Part shown: in pieces, positions 17,597 through 26,208 of the stretch
How positions within the stretch are numbered: the first letter of the stretch is position 1
Layout: every line of letters begins with the position of its first letter
From: Oscillospiraceae bacterium
GTDB lineage: Bacteria; Bacillota; Clostridia; Oscillospirales; Ruminococcaceae
DNA length: 37,004 bases
Reading direction: 5' to 3'
NCBI GenBank assembly: GCA_022791315.1
Contig: JAAVYW010000055.1
Coordinates: 1 to 37,004, forward strand
Program-made: the position numbers and the translations under genes
The notes under the pieces: model-generated
The model's input: only the letters and a program-made list of their open reading frames with translations
The model's database searches: none
What the model was told of the DNA's origin: nothing

Positions 17597-18808
17597 ATGC
17601 GGACGAATGAACTGATTACCCCGGCGGGGACAGGGGACTTGATGTATGAGCAGTGTGAGATACGGGAGCAGATGGCGCAGAAGCTGCGGCGGGTGCTGGA
17701 ACAGCGGGGGTATCGGGAGGTAAAGACGCCCACGCTGGAATTTTCTGACGTGTTTGACCGTTCCTCCGGCTCCTTCCCGGGGGAGGAGATGTATAAGCTG
17801 ATTGACAGCCGGGGGCGGCTATTGGTGGTGCGGCCCGACTGCACAGTGCCCATTGCCCGGATGACGGCCACCAGGCTCAAAAACGAGAGAAAGCCGCTGC
17901 GGCTCTACTACCACCAAAACGTGATGCGGGTGGCGCCTGAGATGCGGGGGCAGCGGAGCGAGATGACCCAGGTGGGGGCTGAGGTGATGGGGGTTTCCTC
18001 CTATCTCTCGGACTTGGAGGTGATTGCCACGGCAGCCCGGTGCCTGGGGGAGCTGTGCGGGGAGGATTTCACGCTGGAACTGTGCCACATTGGGTTTTTC
18101 AAGGCGCTGATGGGGGCTTTGACTGCCACGGAGCGGGAGAAGGAAGAGCTGCGGGAAGTGATAGAGTCCAAGAGCTTTGCGGCGCTGGGGGATTTGCTGG
18201 AACCCTTTGGGGAAAGCCCGGCGGCTGCTGCGCTGCGGGCGCTGCCCCGCCTCTTTGGCGGCAAGGAAGTGCTGGAGCAGGCAGAGTCCCTCTTTGAGAA
18301 CCCGGAGACAAGACAGGTGCTGGACTACCTGAGCCGCCTGCTGGACGACCTGGAGGCCCTGGGGCTGGGAGACCGCATCACACTGGACTTGGGGTTAGTG
18401 AATGAGGCGGAATACTACACCGGCGTGATTTTCCGGGGATACCGCCGGGGGGCGGGCACAGCCGTGCTGTCGGGCGGGCGGTATGACACGCTGGCGGGAC
18501 GGTTTGGGGAGGAGCTGCCGGCCATTGGCTTTGCGGTGGATTTAGACAGCCTGGCCGGGCCGCTGCTGGCCCGGCACCGGGAACCGGAGGGAGGCAAGGG
18601 CATTTTGCTCCACGCGGAACCGGGCTATGGGCTGAAGGCCATGGAGTGCCAGGAGAAGCTGCAAAAACAGGGGGAGCTGTGCGAGCTGAGCCTCTGCGGC
18701 AGCAGGGAGGAATCCCTGGCCTATGGGAAGGGCAGGAAGCGGGCAGCGCTTTGGATTGTGGGAGAGAAGATAGAGAAAAAGGCATTGGGAGAGGGGGAAG
18801 GCAGATGA
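17597..18808 (+). CDS. hisZ: ATP phosphoribosyltransferase regulatory subunit HisZ
   Basis: A 403-residue paralogue of histidyl-tRNA synthetase catalytic domain. Class II motifs are recognisable: TPAGTGDLM, YREVKTPTLEFSDVF, RPDCTVPIAR, YYHQNVMR and GRYDTLAGRFGEELPAIGFAVDLD. The anticodon-binding domain is absent. HisZ joins short-form HisG in a hetero-octamer that catalyses the first step of histidine synthesis and carries the histidine feedback site. ATG at 17597 is preferred (AGAGG upstream) over the in-frame ATG at 17576. The stop overlaps the hisG start (ATGA). Confidence 0.95.
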   Translation: MRTNELITPAGTGDLMYEQCEIREQMAQKLRRVLEQRGYREVKTPTLEFSDVFDRSSGSFPGEEMYKLIDSRGRLLVVRPDCTVPIARMTATRLKNERKPLRLYYHQNVMRVAPEMRGQRSEMTQVGAEVMGVSSYLSDLEVIATAARCLGELCGEDFTLELCHIGFFKALMGALTATEREKEELREVIESKSFAALGDLLEPFGESPAAAALRALPRLFGGKEVLEQAESLFENPETRQVLDYLSRLLDDLEALGLGDRITLDLGLVNEAEYYTGVIFRGYRRGAGTAVLSGGRYDTLAGRFGEELPAIGFAVDLDSLAGPLLARHREPEGGKGILLHAEPGYGLKAMECQEKLQKQGELCELSLCGSREESLAYGKGRKRAALWIVGEKIEKKALGEGEGR

Positions 18809-19446
18809 ACAGGCCATTGCGGCTGGCGCTGACAAAGGGCCGGCTGGAAAAGGACACAGTGGCCCTCTTTGACGGGCTGGGCTATGACTGCGACGCGCTG
18901 CACCACAAGGGCCGGCGGCTCATCCTGCCGGTGACAGGCCCCCAGGGGGAACAGCTGGAAGTGGTGCTGGCTAAGGCGGCAGACGTGATTACCTACGTGG
19001 AAAACGGGGTGTGCGACCTGGGGGTGGTGGGGAAAGACACTATCCTGGAAAACGGGGTGAGCTTTTACGAGATTGCCGACCTGGGCTTTGGCCGGTGCCG
19101 GTTTGCCGTGGCGGCTAAAGCGGGGGAAAACCCCTACGGCGGTTACGGCCAGCTGCGGGTGGCCACTAAATACCCCAAGGTGGCGCGCCGGTTTTTTGAG
19201 CAGAAGGGCATGGACGTGGATGTCATCAGGATTGAGGGGTCTGTGGAACTGGCCCCGCTGCTGGGGCTCTCGGACGTGATTGTGGACATTGTGGAGACCG
19301 GGGCAACCTTGAGGGAAAACGGGTTGGCTGTGGTGGAAGACGTGACAGAAATCTCGGCCCGGCTGATTGTGAATGTGGCAAGCCTGAAACTGCGAAAGCA
19401 GGAGATTGAGACACTGGCGGGAAGACTGGGAGAAGGAATACGTTAG
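18805..19446 (+). CDS. hisG: ATP phosphoribosyltransferase, short form
   Basis: A 213-residue short-form HisG, which lacks the C-terminal regulatory domain and depends on HisZ. It condenses ATP and PRPP. Motifs: LALTKGRLEKDT, the DLGVVGKD segment, LRVATKYPKVARRFF and the PRPP-binding loop DVIVDIVETGATLRENGL. Four-base overlap with hisZ indicates translational coupling. Directly after it, the operon is interrupted by 672 bases without a gene. Confidence 0.97.
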   Translation: MNRPLRLALTKGRLEKDTVALFDGLGYDCDALHHKGRRLILPVTGPQGEQLEVVLAKAADVITYVENGVCDLGVVGKDTILENGVSFYEIADLGFGRCRFAVAAKAGENPYGGYGQLRVATKYPKVARRFFEQKGMDVDVIRIEGSVELAPLLGLSDVIVDIVETGATLRENGLAVVEDVTEISARLIVNVASLKLRKQEIETLAGRLGEGIR

Positions 19447-20118
19447 GGAACCGGATTGGAGGAAGGTGGGCGACCTTAGGCTCGAAGTTTAAGATTAACT
19501 TTTGCTACATTCCCTTAGGAAGAGAAGAGTTTTGGATAATAGAGAGGTTTAATGGAACCCACTCCGCCCCCGAACCAGCTAAGGCGAACTAACACCGGGG
19601 CCGCACCGAGCCCGCTTCACCTGGCCTTGTCACTGCTAAAAGTGGGAGAACGCTAACAACCGGAGCGTCCGCCGACATCCGAGTGACCCCTATTGATACT
19701 GCCGGGATACATAGGGGCAGAGCCCCTATGGGCCTTTCGTTTCCTTGCGGCAAGGCAAGGAAGCCGCCTGTCGGTGCGGGAACCGACGAGACTGGGCTGA
19801 GATGGAGATGGGGCCTGTTTGCCGTTGGCAAAGGCGGCGAGGTCGGGGGATGTGATGGCGGCAAAGGGAAGATGAGAGGAGGGCGGCTTGTGGGCTGGGA
19901 GAGCAGGCTGGGCTTGTTATTGATACGCCGCCCGGGAGAAGAGTATTTCGCTCATTGAGATGAGCGACCAAAGGCTTTGCCTTTGGAAACCACCACCCTT
20001 TGAAAAGGGTGGACGGAAACTTTAGTTTGCCTACGGCGCATTTTGTGCCAGGTCAGTTTTGTTGACCTATGCCCTGAAGGGGACAGAAGATAAAGAATGA
20101 AGGATATGGTGATAGCAT
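19447..20118. other. 672-bp gene-free insert between hisG and hisD
   Basis: No credible coding sequence. Many stems are visible: CATAGGGGC-AGA-GCCCCTATG (about 19709-19729), GCGGC/GCCGC, GTCGGT/ACCGAC, CCAAAGGC-TTT-GCCTTTGG, CCACCCTTT-GA-AAAGGGTGG, GGCGCA-TTT-TGTGCC and AGGTCA/TGACCT. No transposase, terminal repeat or T-tract terminator was recognised. It may be an inserted palindromic element or a structured RNA; it separates hisZG from hisDC. Confidence 0.5.
19968..20028. repeat. Triple-hairpin element, copy B
   Basis: CCAAAGGC-TTT-GCCTTTGG, linker AAACCA, CCACCCTTT-GA-AAAGGGTGG, linker ACGGA, then AAACT-TTAG-TTT. Same order of parts as copy A and copy C with different stems. Confidence 0.45.
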
Positions 20119-21402
20119 ATGAAAATTGTAACAGCAGATGGAACCGCCGAGCGGGAATTCCTGCAAACACTGCGGCAACGGAGCCAGGAGACAGACACGA
20201 AGGTGACAGAGGTAGTTGCCAAGATTTTGAAGGATGTGCAGGAGAACGGCGATACAGCGCTGCGGAAGTATACAGAGCAGTTTGACCACGTGGCTTTGGA
20301 AAAGCTGGTGATTGAAAAGGATGAGATTGAACAGGCGGCCAAACAGGCGGATGAGGGGTTTCTGGGTGCTTTGCAGAGGGCGGCGGAGAATATTGCGGCG
20401 TTTCATGAGAAGCAGAAGAGCCGGTCGTTTCTCGATGCCAAGGAGAACGGCGTGATTTTAGGACAGCGGGTGCGAGGGTTGCACAGGGTGGCCGTGTATG
20501 TGCCGGGAGGGACAGCGGCGTATCCTTCCTCAGTGTTGATGAACGTGATTCCCGCTAAAATCGCAGGGGTGAAAGAGGTGGTGATGCTCACGCCCCCGGC
20601 CAAGGATGGCGGGGCGAATCCCGATATTCTCGCCGCTGCCTGGGTGGCAGGGGTGGACAGGGTGTTCCTGGCCGGCGGGGCCCAGGGGGTGGCTGCTGCG
20701 GCCTATGGGACTCAGACCGTGCCAAAGGTGGAGAAAATTGTGGGGCCGGGGAATATCTTTGTGGCTACGGCAAAAAAGCTGCTCTATGGGACGGTGGATA
20801 TTGACATGATTGCGGGGCCCAGTGAGATACTGGTGTTGGCGGATGATTCGGCTTCGCCCAAGTACCTGGCTGCTGATTTGATGAGCCAGGCGGAACACGA
20901 TAGGCTGGCCTCGGCAATTTTGCTCACCACCAGCAGGCGGATTGCCGAGGAGACGGCGGCGGAGCTGGAACGGCAGATGGCGGGACTGAGCCGCAGGGAG
21001 ATGATTGCGGAGTCGTTAGAGAATTACGGGGGGATTCTTATCTGCCGCAATACCGAGGAGATGGTGGGGTTGGCCAATGAGCTGGCGCCGGAACATCTGG
21101 AAGTGATGTTGGAAAATCCCATGGAGTACATCGGCAGGCTGGACAATGCGGGCAGCGTGTTCTTGGGGCAGTATGCGCCGGAGCCCTTAGGGGATTACTA
21201 TGCCGGGCCCAACCATGTGCTCCCCACCTCGGGAACAGCACGGTTTTTCTCGCCCTTGGGAGTGGACAGTTTTGTGAAGCGTTCCTCCTTTATCTACTAT
21301 ACCAGGGAGGAGCTGGAAAAGGCCAAGGGGGATATTCTGTGTATTGCCAACCGGGAAGGGCTTACGGCACACGCCAACTCTGTTGCCGTACGGTTTTCGT
21401 AA
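20119..21402 (+). CDS. hisD: Histidinol dehydrogenase
   Basis: A 427-residue zinc enzyme that oxidises histidinol to histidine in two NAD-dependent steps. Motifs: VYVPGGTAAYPSSVLMN, GGAQGVAAAAYGTQTVPKVEKIVGPGN, DMIAGPSEILVLAD, zinc ligand region MSQAEHD, catalytic ELAPEHLEV, and GPNHVLPTSGTARF. Length is normal. The start is ATG at 20119 with GGTGA five bases upstream. It opens the second block of the his locus; the promoter is unclear (a TTGACC occurs at about 20062, without a matching -10). Confidence 0.97.
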   Translation: MKIVTADGTAEREFLQTLRQRSQETDTKVTEVVAKILKDVQENGDTALRKYTEQFDHVALEKLVIEKDEIEQAAKQADEGFLGALQRAAENIAAFHEKQKSRSFLDAKENGVILGQRVRGLHRVAVYVPGGTAAYPSSVLMNVIPAKIAGVKEVVMLTPPAKDGGANPDILAAAWVAGVDRVFLAGGAQGVAAAAYGTQTVPKVEKIVGPGNIFVATAKKLLYGTVDIDMIAGPSEILVLADDSASPKYLAADLMSQAEHDRLASAILLTTSRRIAEETAAELERQMAGLSRREMIAESLENYGGILICRNTEEMVGLANELAPEHLEVMLENPMEYIGRLDNAGSVFLGQYAPEPLGDYYAGPNHVLPTSGTARFFSPLGVDSFVKRSSFIYYTREELEKAKGDILCIANREGLTAHANSVAVRFS

Positions 21403-21427
21403 TCTTTGGGGAAAGGGGATTTTACCG

Positions 21428-22543
21428 ATGGGCTATGAACTGGCAAAGAAGATACGGGAGCTAGTGCCCTATGAACCTATCCAGGGCAGTTTCCCGGTGC
21501 GGCTGGATGCCAATGAGAGCTGCATTGACTTAAACGCCGACACGCCCTTGGGCGACCCGGCCCTGGAAGCGGGGCGGCTGCGGCTGCGGGAAAAGATAGC
21601 GGCGGCCATGGGGAAGGTGGCGCTCAACCGCTATCCTGACCCGCTGTGTGCGGGGGTGTGCGAGGCTTTTGGGGCTCTCTACGGGGTGCCGGGGGACTGG
21701 GTGACAGCGGGGAATGGGTCGGACGAGCTGATTGCCCTGCTGATGGGGTGCCTGCTGGAGGGCGGGGAAACGGTGCTCTCTTTGACACCGGATTTTTCTA
21801 TGTACGCCTTTTATGCGGTGCTCTATGAGCGGCGGATACTCTGCTATGGCAAGGACGGGGCGTTTGGGATTGCCTTGGACAAGGTGATTGCGCTGGCAAA
21901 GCAGGAGGGGGTGCGGGCCATTGTGTTTTCCAATCCCTGCAACCCTACTGGCTGCGTGCTGCGGGCAGAGGAGGTGCGGCAGCTCTGCACGGCGCTGCCT
22001 GATTGCCTGATTGTGGCGGATGAGGCCTACATGGAGTTTTGCAGGGGACCGGAGGGCTACTCGGCGCTGCCCTTTGTGGGGGAGTTTGACAACTTGGTTG
22101 TGCTCAAGACCTGCTCCAAGGCCATTGGGTTGGCGGCGCTGCGGCTGGGGTTTGCCGTGAGCAACCAGCGGCTCACCAGGGTGCTGCGGGCGGCGAAATC
22201 GCCCTATAATGTGAATTCCCTCACCCAGGCGGCGGCCCAGGCTGTGCTGGAGGAGAAGGCGTTTTTGGGCGCTGCGGCGGAATACCTCATCCGGGGCAGG
22301 GAACAGCTGGAGGCAGGGGTGCGGGCGCTGGCGGGGAATTATCCGGCGCTGGGGGAACCCACAGCCAGCAGCACGAACTTTGTGTTTTTTGAGGTGGAAA
22401 ACACGGAGGCGGTGTGGAGGGCCATGCTGGAAAAGGGCATTGCCCTGCGCTGCATGGGGAACCGCCTGCGGGTGAGTACCGGAACAGCGGCGGAGAACCG
22501 GCTGTTTTTACAGGCGCTGGAGGGGGTTTTGCAGGGGAGATGA
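21428..22543 (+). CDS. hisC: Histidinol-phosphate aminotransferase
   Basis: A 371-residue PLP enzyme (fold type I) converting imidazole-acetol phosphate to histidinol phosphate. Motifs: RLDANESCIDLN, NRYPDP, GNGSDELIALL, FSNPCNPTG, VADEAYMEF and the PLP-lysine motif TCSKAIGLAALRLG; RVSTGT near the end binds the phosphate. AAGGGG precedes the ATG at 21428; it starts 26 bases after hisD. Its stop overlaps the next start as ATGA. Confidence 0.95.
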   Translation: MGYELAKKIRELVPYEPIQGSFPVRLDANESCIDLNADTPLGDPALEAGRLRLREKIAAAMGKVALNRYPDPLCAGVCEAFGALYGVPGDWVTAGNGSDELIALLMGCLLEGGETVLSLTPDFSMYAFYAVLYERRILCYGKDGAFGIALDKVIALAKQEGVRAIVFSNPCNPTGCVLRAEEVRQLCTALPDCLIVADEAYMEFCRGPEGYSALPFVGEFDNLVVLKTCSKAIGLAALRLGFAVSNQRLTRVLRAAKSPYNVNSLTQAAAQAVLEEKAFLGAAAEYLIRGREQLEAGVRALAGNYPALGEPTASSTNFVFFEVENTEAVWRAMLEKGIALRCMGNRLRVSTGTAAENRLFLQALEGVLQGR

Positions 22544-23274
22544 AGAAGGGATACGGGGTGTTCGGCAGGGCCTATGAGGTGATGAACCGGAACGACCTGC
22601 ACCATTCGGATTCCATTGACCACCGGTTTTTGCAGGAGATGGTGCTGCTGGAGGAGTGCTCGAAAGAGGCGCTGTACGGGCAGCCCTTGGCATTGCCTGA
22701 TGGAATGGAACGGCATGAGTTGTATGGGTTTGCGATGCAGTTCCGGGGGAAGAATGACCGGGAGTCCATCGGGAAAGCGGCAGAGTATCTGGGGAAATGG
22801 GCGGCGGGCTATGACGTGCCCTTTGAGGAGATGCGCTTTGGGGGGACAGAGCGGGAGATTTTGGAGCGGGGCACCGATTGGTGCGCCGACATCAGCCGGG
22901 TGGGGTGTGTGGTGCTCCAATGCTTAGGGGTTCCCGCCCGGATTGTACACCTGGCGAACCTGGAGCGGGCCTACAACGGGCATGTGATGGTGGAGGCCTA
23001 CTATGAGGGGAAATATGGGCTGGTGGACTTCCTTTACGGGCTGGTGTTCTATGAAAACGGGCCGGTTTCGGCCTGGGATGTATGGGAAAAGGGGCTGCCG
23101 GAGGCGGCTGCAGCCAGGGGGGAGAGTTATGCCGGCCTGTTCCGTGCCATTGCCCTGAACAGCTACGACCCAATGGGGGACAACAACTACACGGTATCGG
23201 CGCCCAACGCTTACACCCGCAGGCTGATTGAGATAGACCATCAGGACAGGTGGATTATGGGGGAAGATGGCTGA
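22540..23274 (+). CDS. Transglutaminase-like protein in the his operon
   Basis: A 244-residue protein with a transglutaminase-like core: the helix WCADISRVGCVVLQCLGVPARIV carries the nucleophile C115, followed by H148 in NGHVMVEAYY and D163 in GLVDFLYG, the expected Cys-His-Asp order. Such domains act as amidases, proteases or, rarely, cross-linking enzymes. No signal peptide is seen, so it should be cytoplasmic. The ATG overlaps the hisC stop by four bases, with GGGGAG very close upstream; a later ATG at about 22580 is possible. No histidine pathway step calls for such an enzyme, so its coupling to hisC is unexplained. Confidence 0.8.
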   Translation: MKKGYGVFGRAYEVMNRNDLHHSDSIDHRFLQEMVLLEECSKEALYGQPLALPDGMERHELYGFAMQFRGKNDRESIGKAAEYLGKWAAGYDVPFEEMRFGGTEREILERGTDWCADISRVGCVVLQCLGVPARIVHLANLERAYNGHVMVEAYYEGKYGLVDFLYGLVFYENGPVSAWDVWEKGLPEAAAARGESYAGLFRAIALNSYDPMGDNNYTVSAPNAYTRRLIEIDHQDRWIMGEDG

Positions 23275-23296
23275 AAACCTACCACGAACGGCGGCG

Positions 23297-23362
23297 GTTT
23301 TGCCGCGAAAAAGCACCCCAAAAGGGGGAGAAAGGAAGCCTTCGCCGGGGCGAAGGCTATGG
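23297..23362. repeat. Triple-hairpin element, copy C
   Basis: GCGG-TTTT-GCCGC, linker AAAAAGCA, CCCC-AAAA-GGGG, linker GAGAAAGGAA, then GCCTTCGCC-GG-GGCGAAGGC. It fills the 97-bp gap between the transglutaminase gene and hisB and ends 10 bases before the hisB start. Confidence 0.45.
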
Positions 23363-23371
23363 TGAGAGAGG

Positions 23372-23941
23372 ATGACGACGGCAAACCGCAGGACGAGAGA
23401 GACAGATATTTCCCTGGCGCTGGAGCTGCAGGGGAGCGGGAGGAGCCGGATTGCCACGGGTATCGGCTTTTTTGACCATATGCTCACTGCGCTGGCTGCC
23501 CACGGGGGGCTGGATATGGAGCTCTCGGTACAGGGCGACCTGCATGTGGACGGGCACCACACAGTGGAGGACGTGGGGATTGTGCTGGGAAAGGCGCTGG
23601 GGGAGGAGGCGGCGAAACTGGGGCCGCTGGCCCGGTATGGCTGGGCGATGATTCCCATGGACGAGGCGCTGGCCCTTTGCAGCCTGGATGTGTGCAACCG
23701 GCCCTTTTTGGTGTTTGAGGCGGGGTTTGCCAATCCCGCGGTGGGGCAGTTTGACACCTGCCTGGTGGAGGAGTTCTTCCGTGCCTTGGCAATGAACGCG
23801 GGGATCACGCTGCACCTCTCGCTGCTGCACGGGCAAAACGACCACCACAGGATTGAGGCGCTGTTCAAGGCCTTTGCCCATGCGCTGAAGCAGGCCAAGC
23901 AGCCGGCGGAGGGCACGCTCTCTACCAAAGGGGTGCTTTAG
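23372..23941 (+). CDS. hisB: Imidazoleglycerol-phosphate dehydratase
   Basis: A 189-residue monofunctional HisB dehydratase. Manganese-binding motifs are clear: GIGFFDHMLTALAAHGG, DGHHTVEDVGI and NDHHRIEALFKAFAHAL. There is no fused histidinol-phosphatase domain, so HisN or HisK must be elsewhere. GAGAGAGG precedes the ATG. Confidence 0.97.
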   Translation: MTTANRRTRETDISLALELQGSGRSRIATGIGFFDHMLTALAAHGGLDMELSVQGDLHVDGHHTVEDVGIVLGKALGEEAAKLGPLARYGWAMIPMDEALALCSLDVCNRPFLVFEAGFANPAVGQFDTCLVEEFFRALAMNAGITLHLSLLHGQNDHHRIEALFKAFAHALKQAKQPAEGTLSTKGVL

Positions 23942-23996
23942 CCTGTTTTGCAGCGGGGCTTTGACTGTTGTTTTGAAGTGAGAAGGGGATGAGATA

Positions 23997-24707
23997 GTGG
24001 AACTATTGCCTGCAATTGACATCAAGGACGGCAGCTGCGTACGGCTGTACCAGGGGGACTTTGCCACGGTGCACAAGGTGGCGGAGGACGTGTTGGAGAC
24101 GGCACGCGGCTTTGAAGAGGCGGGGGCCCGGTGGGTGCACATGGTGGACTTGGACGGGGCCCTGCAGGGGAGGCGGGTGAATGCCCCGCTCTTTGCCCGG
24201 GTGGCAAGGGAGACTGGGCTCAGGGTGGAGCTGGGGGGCGGCGTCCGGGACATGGAGACGGTGGAGTTCTATCTGGAGCGGGGGCTCTCCCGGCTGATTC
24301 TGGGCTCGGCGGCGGTGAACTGCCCGGCATTTGTGAAGGAGGCAGCGGCAAAATACGGGGAAAAAATCGCCGTGGGGATCGACGCCAAAAACGGGATGGT
24401 GGCTGCCCAGGGCTGGACAGAGGACAGCAAAATCCACTACCTGGAACTGGGGAAGCGGATGGAGCAACTGGGAGTGAAGACCCTTATCTACACCGACATC
24501 TCCAAGGACGGCACCCTCTCCGGTATCTCCGCCGGGCAGCTGGAGGAGCTGAACCGGGCTGTCTCCTGCGATGTGATTGCCAGCGGCGGGGTGAAGGATA
24601 TTGCAGACGTGCGCGCCGCCAAAGCGCTGGGGCTGGCGGGTATTATCTGCGGCAAGGCCATCTACCAGGGCACACTGCCGCTGAAAGAGGCACTGGCAGA
24701 GGCGTAA
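23997..24707 (+). CDS. hisA: ProFAR isomerase
   Basis: A 236-residue TIM-barrel isomerase acting on ProFAR. The two catalytic aspartates sit in LLPAIDIKDG (Asp8) and IYTDISKDGTLSG; phosphate-binding GGGVRDMETV and ASGGVKDIADV are present. The start codon is GTG with AGAAGGGG upstream. In most Firmicutes hisH precedes and hisF follows hisA; neither is here. Immediately after the stop there is a perfect ribosome binding site, AAAGGAGG, with no substantial gene behind it. Confidence 0.97.
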   Translation: MELLPAIDIKDGSCVRLYQGDFATVHKVAEDVLETARGFEEAGARWVHMVDLDGALQGRRVNAPLFARVARETGLRVELGGGVRDMETVEFYLERGLSRLILGSAAVNCPAFVKEAAAKYGEKIAVGIDAKNGMVAAQGWTEDSKIHYLELGKRMEQLGVKTLIYTDISKDGTLSGISAGQLEELNRAVSCDVIASGGVKDIADVRAAKALGLAGIICGKAIYQGTLPLKEALAEA

Positions 24708-24803
24708 AGGAGGACGGTGGCAATCCCGCTGGGAGATGCTGATGCTTGCCCCGAAAGGGACTCTTTTGATACAAAAAACGGCCCGCTCACTTTATCGAAA
24801 TAA
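24706..24803 (+). other. Orphan ribosome binding site with 28-codon frame after hisA
   Basis: AAAGGAGG (24706-24713) overlaps the hisA stop, and GTG at 24717 opens a 28-codon frame ending at 24803. The predicted peptide (MAIPLGDADACPERD...) resembles nothing known. The position is where hisF normally starts, so this may be the stump left after loss of a downstream gene, or a small peptide gene. Confidence 0.35.
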
Positions 24804-24883
24804 GGCGAATGAAAATACGTTTTTTGTGGTTGCATGTGCGTAGTTTTTTTGAAATGCTGCTTGCCTTGAGCCACCCAAAAACC

Positions 24884-24912
24884 TTGACAGAACCCCGGGA
24901 ACGTGGTATGAT
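24884..24912 (+). promoter_or_regulatory. Promoter of the GyrI-like gene and hisE
   Basis: TTGACA (24884-24889), 17-base spacer, TATGAT (24907-24912), 45 bases before the start. Confidence 0.85.
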
Positions 24913-24956
24913 AATTTAGAAACAAATGTTCTCGAGGTTTGAAAGGGGTGGGCTGT

Positions 24957-25508
24957 ATGGGGATTCTGCATCCGCAGGAGACGGTTGTGAAAACCTATGA
25001 CTACAATGGGATTGCCGTGGAACTGGTGGAGTGGAGCGAAACGGTGTGGTGCGGGAGAATTGGCTTTGCGGACGGCAATGTGGGCGAGCCGGATGTGGAA
25101 CGGGTTATGGAGGAGTTTATGGCTGTGTCCGCCGTGCCGGTGGGCCGGGAGGAGAATTGGGATGTGTGCATGAGCCTCAACTACCTTTCTGACCAGCGGG
25201 CAAGCGGTGTGTTGTTTGGTTTTTTGGTGCGGGACACTCCCCAGCCGGAGGGATATGACCTTTATAGGGTGCCTGCCGCCCAATTCCTCCGCATCCGGCT
25301 GTGCGGGGAGACGGCCAGGGCGCTGGGGCACGAGCCCTGGGCGGGCGGTATCCCGCCCTATGGCTGGATTGGGGAGCAGATTGCCCCTGCGCTGGGCTAT
25401 GCCTATGGCGACGACTCGCTCCCTGTAATAGAGTACTACGGCTTTTTTGACCCGCAAAAGGGGACACATGAGTACTGCTATTTATATGTCCCGGTAAAAG
25501 AATGCTGA
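24957..25508 (+). CDS. Probable GyrI-like effector-binding protein
   Basis: A 183-residue soluble protein. The pattern of an N-terminal strand (TYDYNGIAVELVEW), a middle helix and a C-terminal EYYGFFDPQKGTHEYCYLYVPVKE resembles the GyrI-like small-molecule-binding domain of AraC effector regions, which often ends in a phrase such as xEVWIPVK. There is no DNA-binding domain. ATG at 24957 is preferred (AAAGGGG 8 bases upstream). It has its own strong promoter and lies 27 bases upstream of hisE, so hisE is probably transcribed with it. The family assignment is tentative. Confidence 0.55.
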   Translation: MGILHPQETVVKTYDYNGIAVELVEWSETVWCGRIGFADGNVGEPDVERVMEEFMAVSAVPVGREENWDVCMSLNYLSDQRASGVLFGFLVRDTPQPEGYDLYRVPAAQFLRIRLCGETARALGHEPWAGGIPPYGWIGEQIAPALGYAYGDDSLPVIEYYGFFDPQKGTHEYCYLYVPVKEC

Positions 25509-25535
25509 TTTTTATCGGCAAAAGGAGGTCTTTAG

Positions 25536-25865
25536 ATGGATAAGAACGTATTGGAGGGCCTGTTCCAGGTCATCAAGGAGCGGCAGGAGAGCCCGCAGGC
25601 CGGGTCTTACACCTGCTATCTCTTTGAACAGGGCATTGACAAAATCCTCAAAAAGTGCGGCGAGGAGTGTTCCGAGGTGATTATTGCCGCCAAGGGGGAG
25701 GACCAGGAGGCGCTGATTGGGGAAATCTGCGACCTGACCTATCACATCCTGGTGCTCATGGCCCAGCGGGACATTGAGCTGGAGGAAGTGATGGCCGTGC
25801 TAGAGCAGCGCCGGCAGAAGCTGGGAAACCTGAAAGAGTTTAAGAGGGTGGATAAGCTCACCTGA
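25536..25865 (+). CDS. hisE: Phosphoribosyl-ATP pyrophosphatase
   Basis: A 109-residue all-alpha MazG-like pyrophosphatase, second step of histidine synthesis. Motifs: GSYTCYLFEQGIDKILKKCGEECSEVIIAAK and EICDLTYHILVLM, with the acidic metal-binding residues of the EExxE type. AAAGGAGG lies before the ATG. It is a separate gene rather than fused to HisI; hisI is not in the window. A strong terminator closes the his locus. Confidence 0.95.
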   Translation: MDKNVLEGLFQVIKERQESPQAGSYTCYLFEQGIDKILKKCGEECSEVIIAAKGEDQEALIGEICDLTYHILVLMAQRDIELEEVMAVLEQRRQKLGNLKEFKRVDKLT

Positions 25866-25883
25866 TTTTGATTGGATACTTTG

Positions 25884-25933
25884 AATCCGCATGGGCGGCA
25901 GAGCTTTGGCTGTGCCGCCCATGCGGATTTTTT
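25884..25933 (+). terminator. Intrinsic terminator after hisE
   Basis: A 17-bp stem AATCCGCATGGGCGGCA with its complement (25913-25929), followed by a T-tract to 25933. Confidence 0.95.
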
Positions 25934-26021
25934 GATAGAGGACGGGTAATCCCCCCTGATAAAGTGATAGGTGTTAGGCAATTATACTAAAATTATGATT
26001 TCATATTATACCATTGGGATA

Positions 26022-26050
26022 TTGACAAGGGGGACGTATAGCTTAAAATA
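26022..26050 (+). promoter_or_regulatory. Promoter of mscS-LysM genes
   Basis: TTGACA (26022-26027) and TAAAAT (26044-26049) with a 16-base spacer. The surrounding 25934-26208 is AT-rich and otherwise featureless; the transcript leader would be about 150 bases. Confidence 0.65.
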
Positions 26051-26208
26051 TATATAAAGATATGTTATTCTATAAATGGTCTTTAATAGTTTTAATTTTT
26101 GGTGATATGCCAATATGGGGAATTGATAGGGGGTGGAAGCTGCATTAGGGACGCGGGGCTATTTCTTTCATTTTTTGGAATGGTATGAGCCAGAGGAGAG
26201 GGTGCGAG

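Noticed and set aside
24717-24803. Truncated hisF after hisA
   Set aside because: The 28-codon frame has no resemblance to the HisF N terminus; only the ribosome binding site and position suggest it.
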